Positions 6,995 through 16,062 of a DNA stretch of 32,276 nt are shown in pieces. The DNA is taken from contig DIKO01000033.1 in NCBI GenBank assembly GCA_002423615.1, positions 1-32,276 of the forward strand. The letters run 5' to 3'. The stretch's first letter is position 1, and every line of letters begins with the position of its first letter. Made by a program: the position numbers and the translations under genes. The stretch is from Desulfobacteraceae bacterium UBA5616. Its GTDB lineage: Bacteria; Desulfobacterota; Desulfobacteria; Desulfobacterales; UBA5616. The notes under the pieces are model-generated. The model was not told the DNA's origin, did not search any database, and saw only the letters and a program-made list of their open reading frames with translations.

Positions 6995-8299
6995 ATGACA
7001 GCAGCAAAACAAAATGTAACATCGGGTATCGAGCGCCTGGACCACCTTCTGGGGGGAGGGATCATCATCGGCGACAACGTCGTCTGGTACGATGACGCCG
7101 GCAGTCTGGCCCATGTATTCTGCCTCAACCTGATCAAGGCGTCCCAGTCCCGGAAAAAATATATCATTTATGTCAGCTTTGACCGGAGCCCCAAAAATCT
7201 TCTGGATAAAATCGGCTCTCTGGCCGACAGCCGGTATTTGACCATACTGGACTGTTTTACCAACGGCAAGGGAGAGGGCGCGGATGTTTTCCTGAAATTC
7301 TACAGGGAAAATGCACCCGGAAACACCTGCAGCATTGTAAAGGTTGAAAATCCTTCGGACCCGGACCAGGTGATGGATGCGGTTTACGCCCTTCATCAGA
7401 CCATGAAAGGTGATGTCCGGCTGGTGTTTGAAAGTCTCACCGGCATGCAGGAATTGTGGGGCGGCGAAGACCGTATCCTGAAGTTTTATGCCCGCAGCTG
7501 CCCGCGACTGTACGAATTGAACACCATCGCCTACTGGATCGTTGAAAAAGAGGCTCACACCCAGCAGTTGAAAGCCCATCTGAATAAAATCACCCAGGTG
7601 GCCATTGACCTTTCCCTCAGGCGGGGGAAAACCTCCCTTGCCGTCATAAAGGCCGAGAAGCGGGATATCACGCTGCTGAACAAGCCGGAAAACTACTGGA
7701 ACAAGGACCTGGATATTTTTTTTGATCCGGAAAAACGGACCACCGGCCGCATCGACCTGGGGGGCCGCATTAAAAATCTGAGAAATCTGACGGGGTTCAA
7801 CCAGAGCGAACTGGCCAAATCCGTCGGCGTGACCCCCAGCACCATCTCCCAGGTGGAAAACAACCAGATCTACCCATCACTTCCGGCCCTGATCAAGATG
7901 GCCGAAATTCTCAATGTGGACATCAGTTCCCTGTTCCGGGAAAGTTTTTCCCGGGAGCCTTCCGTGGTTTTTCCAGAGGCAGGGGCAATCGAAGTCCATT
8001 TTCCCCTGATTCCCAGGGCCGGCCTATTTTCCAAACGCTTCACCCCCATTGATTTTGACGCAAGGATCGAGAGTTATCTCATCGACATTGCTCCCGGCGC
8101 AAAGATTAATTCCCATTTCTTCATGCACAAGGGAGAGGAAGCCGGGTATCTGCTCTCCGGGGAAATTCAACTTCACCTTGAAAAAGGAATGGACACCGTC
8201 AGAGCCGGGGACTGGGTTCAGTTAACCGGCCAGATTCCCTATCAGTGGGAAAATGGTGGAGACGAGCCGGCAAGGCTACTGTGGATCAGGATAAAATAG
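6995..8299 (+). CDS. KaiC/RecA-like (degenerate)-XRE-cupin regulator
   Basis: 434 residues in three parts. Residues 1-235 align by pattern with KaiC/Rad55-type ATPases (SGIERLDHLLGGGI opening), but the P-loop position reads GDNVVWYDDAGS with no GK[ST], so ATP binding there is doubtful. Residues 256-312 are an XRE-type helix-turn-helix (QSELAKSVGVTPSTISQVE). Residues 362-434 are a cupin_2 barrel (HFFMHKGEEAGYLLSGE, then RAGDWVQL), a likely small-molecule pocket. Such XRE-cupin proteins are usually ligand-responsive transcription factors; the extra domain is unusual. No clear ribosome binding site precedes ATG 6995, which lies 12 nt after a large hairpin. It is followed 103 nt later by a sigma-54 activator gene. 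A role in controlling the downstream catabolic island is inference from position. Confidence 0.85.
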   Translation: MTAAKQNVTSGIERLDHLLGGGIIIGDNVVWYDDAGSLAHVFCLNLIKASQSRKKYIIYVSFDRSPKNLLDKIGSLADSRYLTILDCFTNGKGEGADVFLKFYRENAPGNTCSIVKVENPSDPDQVMDAVYALHQTMKGDVRLVFESLTGMQELWGGEDRILKFYARSCPRLYELNTIAYWIVEKEAHTQQLKAHLNKITQVAIDLSLRRGKTSLAVIKAEKRDITLLNKPENYWNKDLDIFFDPEKRTTGRIDLGGRIKNLRNLTGFNQSELAKSVGVTPSTISQVENNQIYPSLPALIKMAEILNVDISSLFRESFSREPSVVFPEAGAIEVHFPLIPRAGLFSKRFTPIDFDARIESYLIDIAPGAKINSHFFMHKGEEAGYLLSGEIQLHLEKGMDTVRAGDWVQLTGQIPYQWENGGDEPARLLWIRIK

Positions 8300-8402
8300 G
8301 CGACATGAGGTCAAACGCGGTGCCTTACCCCTGAGCCTCCGACAGGGCAAAAAAATTTCCGGTCCGGATGCATGAGCAGACGGTAAAAAGGAAAACACAT
8401 CC

Positions 8403-10763
8403 TTGGTTAAGGTAAAGGAAAAAACGCTGCAAGAGGAATTAAAAGAGAAGATTGCTTTCCTGAAAAATGTTATCGAGGATTTACCGGTCGGGGTACTGGT
8501 TCTCGACAATGACAGCCGGGTTGTCATGATGAACCGCCGGCAGGAGAAGGTATCCAGGATTGATCGCAAAAAAGTGATCGGGACCCTGTTTCATGAGACC
8601 TGGAAAAAAATTCTGAATGTGCGTTCCACCAGTGACAAGGCATTCAGAAATCATTACTGGGACCTGATTAAAAAGAAAAAGCCCTATGTTTTCATCTTCC
8701 ATGACGTCACACCTCAGTTCTTCGGTGATAAAATATCCGGCTTGTCCTATGGCACCCCGCTTTTTTCCGGGGATGGATTTATTCTCGTTCATGAAATTTC
8801 CGAAGAAATCAAACATGACAAGGTATATCTCGACAAGCTGAATCAGCAACTCTCCAGATCCACCGCATTTCTTGAAAATCTGCTCAATGCCTCTCCCAAT
8901 GCGATTATTACAACTGATGAGCAGGGTGTTATATTGACGGCCAATAAAACGGCGGTGAAGCTTTTTGAAACATCTTATACAGGGTTTCTCCATAAGCCGG
9001 TGTCCGATCTTTTCGATGATTTCCAGACGGTGGAAAAAATCGAAGACTCCGAAATTGTCAAGGAAGGGATTGAGGTCAGATGCCGGAAAGACAACGGCCG
9101 GGCTTTTCAGGCAAGAATGCAGCTGAGCACGTTTAACCTGCCGGGCGATGCCTCCCCTGTGAGATTATTTCTTTTCAGGGATATCACCATCGAAAAATCG
9201 CTGGTGCTTTCCATCTCCGAACGACTTAAATTCGAGGAAATGATTTCCACGCTCTCATCCAATTTTATCAACCTTCCGTCGAAGATGATCGATGAAAAGA
9301 TTGAAGAGGGATTGAAGATCATAGGGGACTTTCTTGCAATCGATGTGAGCGCCCTGTCTCAATTCATTGAAAATGGAGAGTCGTTGAAGGTCACTCATTC
9401 AAGTTCATCCATTAAATCCTCGCTGCTTCTCGGCCAGGTGCTGGATAATAATGTCCCCTGGTACACTGAAAAGATCCGGGCCGGCGAAACCATCATCCTG
9501 CCGAATGTGGCGGAAGATGTGCCTATGGAGGCCAGGCTGGAAAGGGCTTATTTTACACGGGAAGGCTATAAATCTCACCTGGGGATCCCCCTTTTTGTCG
9601 GGAAGCAGATACTGGGATTTATCAGTTTTAGTTCCCTGACCGTTTACAGGTCATGGCCGCAGGATCTGGTAAAACGGCTTCGGTTGGTTGCCGAGATATT
9701 TGCAAATATTCTGATGAGAAAAAAAACGGAGGAGTCCCTTGAGAAAGCGTTTTCAGAAATAAGGTCCCTGAAAAACAAGATTGAACTGGAACGGAATTAT
9801 CTCAGGGATGAAATCCGTCTGGAGCACAATTTCGAAAATATTATCGGCCAGAGTGAAGCACTCCAATATGTGCTGTTCAAGATTGAGAAGGTGGCCCCCA
9901 CGGATTCAACCGTACTCGTTCTGGGTGAGACCGGTACGGGAAAGGAGCTTATCGCACGGGCCATACACCACGCCAGCGGTAGAAAAGAAAAGCCGTTTCT
10001 GAAAGTGAACTGTGCCACCCTGACGGCGAATCTCATTGAAAGCCAATTGTTCGGCCATGAAAAGGGCGCCTTCACCGGTGCCCATGCCAGGCATATCGGA
10101 CGGTTTGAGCTCGCAGACGGCGCCACAATATTTCTTGATGAAATCGGAGAGTTGCCACTGGAGATGCAGCCCAAGCTGCTGCGCGTTCTTCAAGAAGGCG
10201 AATTCGAACGAATCGGAGGTTCCCGCACCATCAAGGTGGATGTCCGGGTCATCGTGGCCACCAACCGGAATCTGGAAGCCGAGGTTGAAAATGGGAGATT
10301 CCGGGAAGATCTTTACTACCGTCTCAATGTATTTCCCATTTCGATTCCGCCTCTGAGAAAAAGGATGGATGATCTGCCGCTGCTGGTAAACGTCTTCACG
10401 AAGAAATTCAGCAAAAAAATCGGAAAACATATTGGCCAAATCCCAAAAAGAACAATGAACATCCTTGAAAACCATACATGGCCGGGGAACGTGAGGGAAC
10501 TTGAAAATGCCATTGAGCGGGCCGTGATCAACTCGCCGGGGCCAAGTCTGGAAGTAGTGGAAGACTATGCACCGGGAATCGGATTACCGACCCGTGATTC
10601 TCTTGGCAGACCCCTTTCGGAGGTCGAACGTGAATATATCATGGCCGTTTTGGATGGAAAAAAATGGATAATTGAAGGAAGTGACGGTGCCGCAAAAGCT
10701 CTGGGCTTAGCTCCCAGCACACTACGAAACCGAATGATCAAGCTGAAGATCAAAAGATTATAG
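8403..10763 (+). CDS. Sigma-54-dependent activator, PAS-PAS-GAF-AAA+-Fis HTH
   Basis: 786 residues. The N-terminus has a PAS domain (about 15-130) and a second PAS (about 155-270). A GAF-like sensor follows (about 290-450), then a charged coiled coil (about 450-485). The AAA+ sigma-54 interaction domain (about 485-720) has Walker A GETGTGKE near 508-515, GAFTGA at 555-560 and Walker B ATIFLDEIGEL. A Fis-type helix-turn-helix ends the protein (AAKALGLAPSTLRNRMIKLKI). There is no receiver, so it is a one-component FhlA/NtrC-type activator that senses a cytoplasmic ligand or redox state through PAS/GAF. Translation starts at TTG 8403, with AAGGA about 10 nt upstream. It sits directly before a spacer holding a palindrome and a sigma-54 promoter, and is the likely activator of the catabolic operon starting at 11265. 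Confidence 0.93.
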   Translation: MVKVKEKTLQEELKEKIAFLKNVIEDLPVGVLVLDNDSRVVMMNRRQEKVSRIDRKKVIGTLFHETWKKILNVRSTSDKAFRNHYWDLIKKKKPYVFIFHDVTPQFFGDKISGLSYGTPLFSGDGFILVHEISEEIKHDKVYLDKLNQQLSRSTAFLENLLNASPNAIITTDEQGVILTANKTAVKLFETSYTGFLHKPVSDLFDDFQTVEKIEDSEIVKEGIEVRCRKDNGRAFQARMQLSTFNLPGDASPVRLFLFRDITIEKSLVLSISERLKFEEMISTLSSNFINLPSKMIDEKIEEGLKIIGDFLAIDVSALSQFIENGESLKVTHSSSSIKSSLLLGQVLDNNVPWYTEKIRAGETIILPNVAEDVPMEARLERAYFTREGYKSHLGIPLFVGKQILGFISFSSLTVYRSWPQDLVKRLRLVAEIFANILMRKKTEESLEKAFSEIRSLKNKIELERNYLRDEIRLEHNFENIIGQSEALQYVLFKIEKVAPTDSTVLVLGETGTGKELIARAIHHASGRKEKPFLKVNCATLTANLIESQLFGHEKGAFTGAHARHIGRFELADGATIFLDEIGELPLEMQPKLLRVLQEGEFERIGGSRTIKVDVRVIVATNRNLEAEVENGRFREDLYYRLNVFPISIPPLRKRMDDLPLLVNVFTKKFSKKIGKHIGQIPKRTMNILENHTWPGNVRELENAIERAVINSPGPSLEVVEDYAPGIGLPTRDSLGRPLSEVEREYIMAVLDGKKWIIEGSDGAAKALGLAPSTLRNRMIKLKIKRL

Positions 10764-10820
10764 AGGGCTGGAAAATCGGAAAAATCGAAAAAAATTCCAT
10801 ATGACCACCATTTTTGCCCG

Positions 10821-10849
10821 CCGTATATGGTGGTAGCCGCCATTTACGG
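10821..10849. promoter_or_regulatory. Imperfect palindrome, candidate enhancer (UAS) for sigma-54 activator
   Basis: Arms CCGTATATGGTGG (10821-10833) and CCGCCATTTACGG (10837-10849) are complementary at 11 of 13 positions around a 3-nt centre. An overlapping second dyad pairs ACCACCAT (10804-10811) with ATGGTGGT (10827-10834). It lies about 125-155 bp upstream of the predicted transcription start, typical for enhancer sites. It also follows the activator gene stop by about 60 nt, so a terminator role is possible, though no T-run follows. Confidence 0.5.
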
Positions 10850-10948
10850 TGGGCTTTCGTGATATCAATCTCTTCAGGTATGTCGCTCTTAACAGGTAAA
10901 CCCAAATAAAATCAAAAGTATGTCATATATTGAAGTTAATTCAATAAC

Positions 10949-10964
10949 TGGCATGTATTTCGCA
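10949..10964 (+). promoter_or_regulatory. Sigma-54 promoter of the catabolic operon
   Basis: TGGCATGTATTTCGCA: GG and GC at exactly the required spacing. It differs from TGGCACG-N4-TTGCA only at the last base of the -24 box and one T of the -12 box. Transcription would start near 10975, about 290 nt before the CoA ligase start codon. Confidence 0.7.
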
Positions 10965-11041
10965 ATATCAATCCATGATATTCGCTTCAAATTATCATAC
11001 ATTACTCATATTTAATACCCGGCATCCTTAATAATGGACTC

Positions 11042-11143
11042 ATGCAAATGCTCGTTGTTACCGTCAGAACAGTGACGGTTCGGGGAAAAACGCCTGAATT
11101 CGAGCAGACCATAAAATCTTTGATACGAGAATTTGAAAACTGA
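11042..11143 (+). pseudogene. 33-codon frame resembling the N-terminus of an ABM-type monooxygenase
   Basis: The frame reads MQMLVVTVRTVTVRGK, then PEFEQTIKSLIREFEN and stop. A beta strand followed by a [GK]-x-EFE helix is the usual start of antibiotic biosynthesis monooxygenase (ABM) ferredoxin-fold proteins of about 95-100 residues, so this would be about a third of one. There is no good ribosome binding site. It may be a gene remnant or chance; it lies inside the predicted sigma-54 leader. Confidence 0.3.
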
Positions 11144-11264
11144 AAAAGTAAACATGGAAGAAGTTCTGTAACCCCGTTGACGCCTTTTATCCCCTTACCC
11201 GCGTGATGGGTTCACCGCCGGGTGACGGCGCTTCAAATATTTAAAAGACAGAGGAGCAGAGCAC

Positions 11265-12638
11265 ATGACTGATGAAAATAGAAAATACTTTAACATGAAA
11301 ATTGAACCCCTGTTGAATACCCGGGAAATGCGAAAGATCCAGGAGGAGAAACTCGCTTCCACCATGCGGTTTTTTTACGATAAAGTACCGTTTGACAGGG
11401 ATCGGATGGACCAGGCGGGTGTTACCCCGGAAAATATCAAATCATTCCATGACCTGGCAAAGGCTATACCCATAACCGGTCAGGCGGATTTTAGGAAAGT
11501 TTTCGATCAGTTTGATAATGACATGGCAAGGTCCTATCTGTATCTTTTCGGTAAAGAAAGAATGGATGATATGTATTTGCTCACCACAACATCGGGGACC
11601 ACGGGTATTCCCACACCATACCCGGTGTTTCACAAAACCACGGAAGCCATGGGCGAGCTTTTCGGGCGTATTGGATGGCGCTGTCATTTTCGTTCCGGCG
11701 ACCGCCTTGCTGTGGGTTTCGGCCTGAGCATGCACGCCGCCGGCACCCCCCACCTGCTCTGGTACAGAAGAATAAAAGGGCTGACGATTATCCCCATCGG
11801 CGCAGAGGTCGGTACGGAAAGATTGTTGAGTTTCATAAAGTTGTTCAAAGCCAATATCCTCAGTTGCACTCCCTCGCTGGCGACCTATTTAATAGAGAAA
11901 TCCAGGGAAGTTCTGGGCCACCCCGTAAAATCACTGGGCATTAAGACCCTCATGTGTGGTGCGGAACCGGGAGCCGGGATTCCGGAAGTCAGAAACCGGC
12001 TGGAAAGTGAATTCGGCGCTAACCTTTATGATGTCGGCGCCGGGTATGGCGCCTCCTGCAATCATCCGGAATACCAGGGAATGCACTGGGTCGCCGATGA
12101 TTACTGCCATTATGGACTGGTGGATCCCAAAACCCACGAACCGGTACCTATGGAAAACGGCGCAACGGGTCTTGCGGTGTTTACGCCCCTGGAACCTGAA
12201 TCCACTATTTTTATGCACAACCTGCGGTTTACATTAAATGATATCCATCAAGTTTTTACCGAACCATGTCCCTGTGGATTAAGCGGTTTCCGTTATAAGA
12301 TCGTTGGACGCGCTGATGACATGTTAAAGGTAAAAGGCGTTCCGGTTTATCCGGCTGCTATTCAGGGCGTGATCAACGGTTTTATTCCCAGAGTGACGGG
12401 CGCATTCAGGATCGTTCTGGATGTACCACCGCCACGGGTTATCCCACCGCTTAAACTGAAAGTGGAATATGGGGAAAATATTGGGGAGGCCGAACTGCCG
12501 GTCCTTGAAAAGGAAATTAAGGAAAAAATGCATGCCATTAACAAGATTAAGCCGGAGATTTCCTGGCTTGCGCCCAACACCCTGGAAAGAGCCGTTAAAA
12601 AGACACAATTTTTGGAAAAGGCTTATGAGAAAAAATAA
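11265..12638 (+). CDS. Phenylacetate-CoA ligase (PaaK)-type acyl/aryl-CoA ligase
   Basis: 457 residues, close to the 430-440 usual for PaaK-type ligases. The ATP/AMP-binding P-loop is TTTSGTTGIPTP (about 107-118), and YDVGAGYGA supplies the middle adenylate motif. The hinge and C-terminal signature is GRADDMLKVKGVPVYPAAIQ, close to the GR-x-DDM motif of PaaK. C-terminal K is present in the KK-rich tail. It should activate a carboxylic acid to its CoA thioester, with ATP going to AMP and PPi, in the cytoplasm. It is the first gene after the sigma-54 promoter, with GAGGAG before the ATG, so activation is probably the entry step of the pathway. Substrate (aromatic, alicyclic or other) cannot be read from sequence. 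Confidence 0.88.
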   Translation: MTDENRKYFNMKIEPLLNTREMRKIQEEKLASTMRFFYDKVPFDRDRMDQAGVTPENIKSFHDLAKAIPITGQADFRKVFDQFDNDMARSYLYLFGKERMDDMYLLTTTSGTTGIPTPYPVFHKTTEAMGELFGRIGWRCHFRSGDRLAVGFGLSMHAAGTPHLLWYRRIKGLTIIPIGAEVGTERLLSFIKLFKANILSCTPSLATYLIEKSREVLGHPVKSLGIKTLMCGAEPGAGIPEVRNRLESEFGANLYDVGAGYGASCNHPEYQGMHWVADDYCHYGLVDPKTHEPVPMENGATGLAVFTPLEPESTIFMHNLRFTLNDIHQVFTEPCPCGLSGFRYKIVGRADDMLKVKGVPVYPAAIQGVINGFIPRVTGAFRIVLDVPPPRVIPPLKLKVEYGENIGEAELPVLEKEIKEKMHAINKIKPEISWLAPNTLERAVKKTQFLEKAYEKK

Positions 12639-12683
12639 TCATTTTCAACCAAGACTTATATCACCTACAAAAAGGACCTATAG

Positions 12684-13670
12684 ATGAAGAATAATTGGGT
12701 TATTTTAAAATATCTTTTTATCCTGTTCTGTTTCAGCTCACTGATTTGTCCCCTTGTCTATGCAGAAACGCCGGGTGAAACCATCAAGCCCGGCGACATC
12801 CACGAAAATATTTATGACGGCATGATGCTTTCCCACGATATTTACATCATGGTGGGGGAGCGGGGAAAGATTTACCGCTCCACCGATGCCGGCGAAAGCT
12901 GGAAGGTCATGCCCAGCGGCACCCACCAGCCCCTTTTCTCGGTCAGTTTCGGAGATGACAGAAACGGCTGGATCAGCGGCAATGGAGGATTGATCCTGCA
13001 CACCAAAGACGGCGGTAAGACCTGGGTCAAACAGGACAGCAGTACCAAAAAAGATCTTTTGAGCATTCATTTTGCCGATGCCCGTATGGGGGCCGCCGTG
13101 GGGGACTGGGGCGCAATTGTCAGAACCGAGAACGGTGGCGGAACATGGGAGGATGTCTCCCTGGCCGACGATGTCGTTCTCTACGGGGTGAAGATGATCG
13201 ACGGTATGACCGGGTATCTCACCGGTGAGTTCGGCATCGTGTTTAAAACCGAAGACGGGGGCAAGACCTGGCAGTCGCTGCTGGACGAAAGAGACACCTC
13301 CCTTGAACCCCAATCCTTGTTTTGCCTGACCGAAGATAAGGGTACCTTATTTTTCGGGGGTATGGACGGGAAAATTATCTATAGCGAAGACAAAGGGCAG
13401 AATTGGGTCAGGTCCAGGAACGATTTAAAACAGTCCATATACGGCATTGCCGTAAAAGGGAATAACGGCTGGGCCGTGGGAGACCTTGGTGCGGTCCTGT
13501 TTTCTACAGACAGGGGCAAAACCTGGAACCAGGTGGAGCTGCCCCTCCAGTTCAAGCTTTCATGGATCTGTGCGGTAGACAGTATGAATTCGGATGCCGT
13601 ATCAGGTTTTGCCGCCGGTTCCAAGGGGCTTTTTTTGAAAATTAAAAACAACGCCATGGCATGGAAATAG
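12684..13670 (+). CDS. Ycf48-like BNR-repeat exported protein
   Basis: 328 residues. A signal peptide occupies 1-27 (hydrophobic core, cleavage after VYA). The mature part is a beta-propeller built from at least six BNR/Asp-box-like repeats: STDAGESW, TKDGGKTW, TENGGGTW, TEDGGKTW, SEDKGQNW and STDRGKTW. This is the Ycf48/HCF136 fold, but outside phototrophs such proteins recur beside MMPL-type RND transporters and DUF1302/DUF1329 proteins, exactly as here. A periplasmic assembly or partner protein for the transporter is inferred. The next gene starts 13 nt downstream, so the two are in one operon. Confidence 0.88.
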   Translation: MKNNWVILKYLFILFCFSSLICPLVYAETPGETIKPGDIHENIYDGMMLSHDIYIMVGERGKIYRSTDAGESWKVMPSGTHQPLFSVSFGDDRNGWISGNGGLILHTKDGGKTWVKQDSSTKKDLLSIHFADARMGAAVGDWGAIVRTENGGGTWEDVSLADDVVLYGVKMIDGMTGYLTGEFGIVFKTEDGGKTWQSLLDERDTSLEPQSLFCLTEDKGTLFFGGMDGKIIYSEDKGQNWVRSRNDLKQSIYGIAVKGNNGWAVGDLGAVLFSTDRGKTWNQVELPLQFKLSWICAVDSMNSDAVSGFAAGSKGLFLKIKNNAMAWK

Positions 13671-13683
13671 GGGAGGTGAATCC

Positions 13684-16017
13684 TTGAAGAAGAAAATTAC
13701 GCAGCGTTATATCGCGTTCATACTGCGGCATCGGTTTTTAGTCCTTCTGGCCATCGGACTTGTCACTGTGTTTTTCGGATACAAAATGTATAATCTTCGT
13801 ATTGCCACGGATTTTTTTTCCCTGTATCCGCCCAAGCATCCGTACATCCAGCTCTACAACAAGTACCGGCAGATGTTCGGCAGTGCCAACGTCTTGGTCT
13901 GCGGGGTTGAGGTCAAGGAGGGTGATATCTACAATATCGAAACCATCGCCAAAATAGACCGCATCACCCAGGAACTCATGCAGATAAACGGCTGCAACAA
14001 CCTCCAGGTGATTTCCATCACCCACCCGAAATTAAAAAATGTCCAGGTTCAGGCGTGGGGTATCGTTATGGAGCCGGTGATGTACGGGGGGGTGCCCAAA
14101 GACAAAGCAGGACTGGAACGGATAAAGCATAACGTTTATACCAACGAGGGGATTCGGGGTTTTTACGTGTCGCCCAATGACAAAACCGCTGCCATATTTG
14201 CGGGATTCTGGGAGGAGGGGCTTGATCCCCTGGCGCTCAATAAACGCCTGGAAGAAATCCGGGTCCGGGAAGAAGATGAAAATACCCGTCTTCATTTTAC
14301 AGGGTATCCAGCCCTCTACGGGTACATATATGCCCTGTCTCCCCAGATATACTCGGTGTTCGGCGTCACCTTCCTGGTGATTGTGGCCCTTTTGTTTTTT
14401 TATTTCCGTACCTGGCAGGGAGTGGTATTGCCGTGTATTGCTGCCCTACTCAGCGCCATCTGGGGCCTTGGGTTTTCCAGCCTGCTGGGCTACAGCCTGG
14501 ACCCGCTGATTTTGGTGGTGCCCCTGATCATCTCGGCCCGGACCATCAGTCATTCGGTTCAGTGCACGGCCCGGTATCACGAAGAGTATATCCGCCTAAA
14601 CGACCAGAATGAGGCCATTGTCTGCGGATATGGGGAACTTTTCATGCCAGCCACGCTGTCTGTCCTTACCGATGCCATCGGGATACTGGCGGTATCCGTT
14701 GCCACCATCCCCCTGATGCGCAACCTGGGAATTTTCGCTGCCTTCTGGATTATGACCATTGTGGTGAGTGTGCCTACCCTGACCCCCATCCTGCTCAGTC
14801 TGGTTAAACCGCCGGGCAAGACGATTTTAGAACGCGAGCATAAAGGCAGACTCTACGATGCCATTGCCAGACTCCTGCTGATTCCCTCCCAGGGACGGGG
14901 TAAATGGATGGTGATGGCCGTTGGCGTCATCGTTCTGGTCGGCGGGGGTTATTATGCAAGTAAGCTCAAAGTCGGCGACACCGAAGCCGGAGCCGCCACC
15001 CTGTTTGCCGATCACCCCTATAATGAGTCCTTCCGGTTTTTCAACAAAAACTTTGTCGGTGCAACGCAACTGGTAATTATTGCCGAAGGAAAGGAAGAAG
15101 GGGCAATAAAAAGTGCTAAGGTCCTCCAGACCCTGGAGGATTTTCAAAGATTCATGGAGGCTGAAGGGGGAACCGCCGGGACATTGACCTTCACCAACAT
15201 CGTAAAGAGGATCAACCGGATGTTCCATGAAGGCCATCCCAAATGGGAAAAAATCCCCAACAAGCAAAAATCCATCGGGGAGATCGGCTTTATCGTCCAG
15301 AGCAATTCATCCGCCGGCGAGATGGATCGGTACCTGGATGAACAGTGGACAAACGCCACCATCACCTGTTTTTACAAGGACTACAACAACGACCTGATCA
15401 AACAGGCGCTGGGAAAGGCCCAGGAGTTCATCGACAACAACCCTGTGGAAAATCTGAATTTCAGGCTGGCCGGTGGTCTGATGGGGATACTGTCGGCCAT
15501 CAACGAGGAGGTGGAGTACTCGTACTGGGTGTCCCTGCTGGTAGTGTTTAGTGTCGTGTTCATGCTGTGCGTGATCAGTTTCCGGTCGTTCATGGCAGGG
15601 GTGATTCTCATTATTCCCCTTGCCATCAGCCAGCTCTTGTCGGATATGTTCATGTATATCAAGGGCATTGATCTCAACATCAATTCACTCCCTGTGGCAG
15701 CCATTGCCGTTGGTATCGGGATTGATTATGGGATTTATCTTCTGGCCCGGGTCGCTGAAGAATACCAGGAGTGTGGAGACTACAACCGGGCCAACAGCCG
15801 GGCATTGGAGACCACGGGAAAGGCCATCATCTTCACGGCCACCACCCTGATTGCAGGTGTTGTTTTCTGGGGCTTTGTCGATCTGAAGTTTCAGGCGGAG
15901 ATGGGTCTTTTGTTAGGCCTTTTGATGTTGCTGAACATGATCAACGCCCTGGTATTTATCCCCTCCCTGGTGGGGGTGTTTAAACCCAAGTTTGTGGCGA
16001 CTACGAAAATGGCATAG
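13684..16017 (+). CDS. MMPL/RND-family inner-membrane transporter
   Basis: 777 residues. It has the duplicated RND layout: TM1 (about 18-34), a large periplasmic loop (35-215) and a TM2-6 bundle (about 220-380). TM7 follows (about 405-425), then a second loop and TM8-12 (about 615-770). The second bundle has the conserved GIGIDYGIYLLARVAEEY segment of HpnN/MMPL-type proteins. It probably moves a hydrophobic compound or lipid using the proton gradient; import versus export is not decidable here. Translation starts at TTG 13684 with GGGGAGGTG 5 nt upstream. It sits between the Ycf48-like and DUF1302 genes, the recurrent four-gene envelope cassette. Confidence 0.92.
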   Translation: MKKKITQRYIAFILRHRFLVLLAIGLVTVFFGYKMYNLRIATDFFSLYPPKHPYIQLYNKYRQMFGSANVLVCGVEVKEGDIYNIETIAKIDRITQELMQINGCNNLQVISITHPKLKNVQVQAWGIVMEPVMYGGVPKDKAGLERIKHNVYTNEGIRGFYVSPNDKTAAIFAGFWEEGLDPLALNKRLEEIRVREEDENTRLHFTGYPALYGYIYALSPQIYSVFGVTFLVIVALLFFYFRTWQGVVLPCIAALLSAIWGLGFSSLLGYSLDPLILVVPLIISARTISHSVQCTARYHEEYIRLNDQNEAIVCGYGELFMPATLSVLTDAIGILAVSVATIPLMRNLGIFAAFWIMTIVVSVPTLTPILLSLVKPPGKTILEREHKGRLYDAIARLLLIPSQGRGKWMVMAVGVIVLVGGGYYASKLKVGDTEAGAATLFADHPYNESFRFFNKNFVGATQLVIIAEGKEEGAIKSAKVLQTLEDFQRFMEAEGGTAGTLTFTNIVKRINRMFHEGHPKWEKIPNKQKSIGEIGFIVQSNSSAGEMDRYLDEQWTNATITCFYKDYNNDLIKQALGKAQEFIDNNPVENLNFRLAGGLMGILSAINEEVEYSYWVSLLVVFSVVFMLCVISFRSFMAGVILIIPLAISQLLSDMFMYIKGIDLNINSLPVAAIAVGIGIDYGIYLLARVAEEYQECGDYNRANSRALETTGKAIIFTATTLIAGVVFWGFVDLKFQAEMGLLLGLLMLLNMINALVFIPSLVGVFKPKFVATTKMA

Positions 16018-16062
16018 GTTGTTTTACTAGTTAATCATTAATTTAAAGAGGGAGGAAGGCTG

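Larger units (their letters stand above)
10764..11264. other. Long regulatory leader ahead of the catabolic operon
   Basis: 501 nt without a normal gene. In order it holds a terminator/UAS-like palindrome (10821-10849), a small dyad ATTGAA-N5-TTCAAT (10929-10945), a sigma-54 promoter (10949-10964), a 33-codon frame resembling a monooxygenase N-terminus (11042-11143), and about 120 nt ending in AGAGGAGCAG before ATG 11265. The predicted untranslated leader is about 290 nt. Confidence 0.6.

Noticed and set aside
12684..13670. Ycf48-like protein as a sign of a phototroph
   Set aside because: No photosystem genes are present; the protein belongs to the RND/DUF1302/DUF1329 cassette found in many non-phototrophs.
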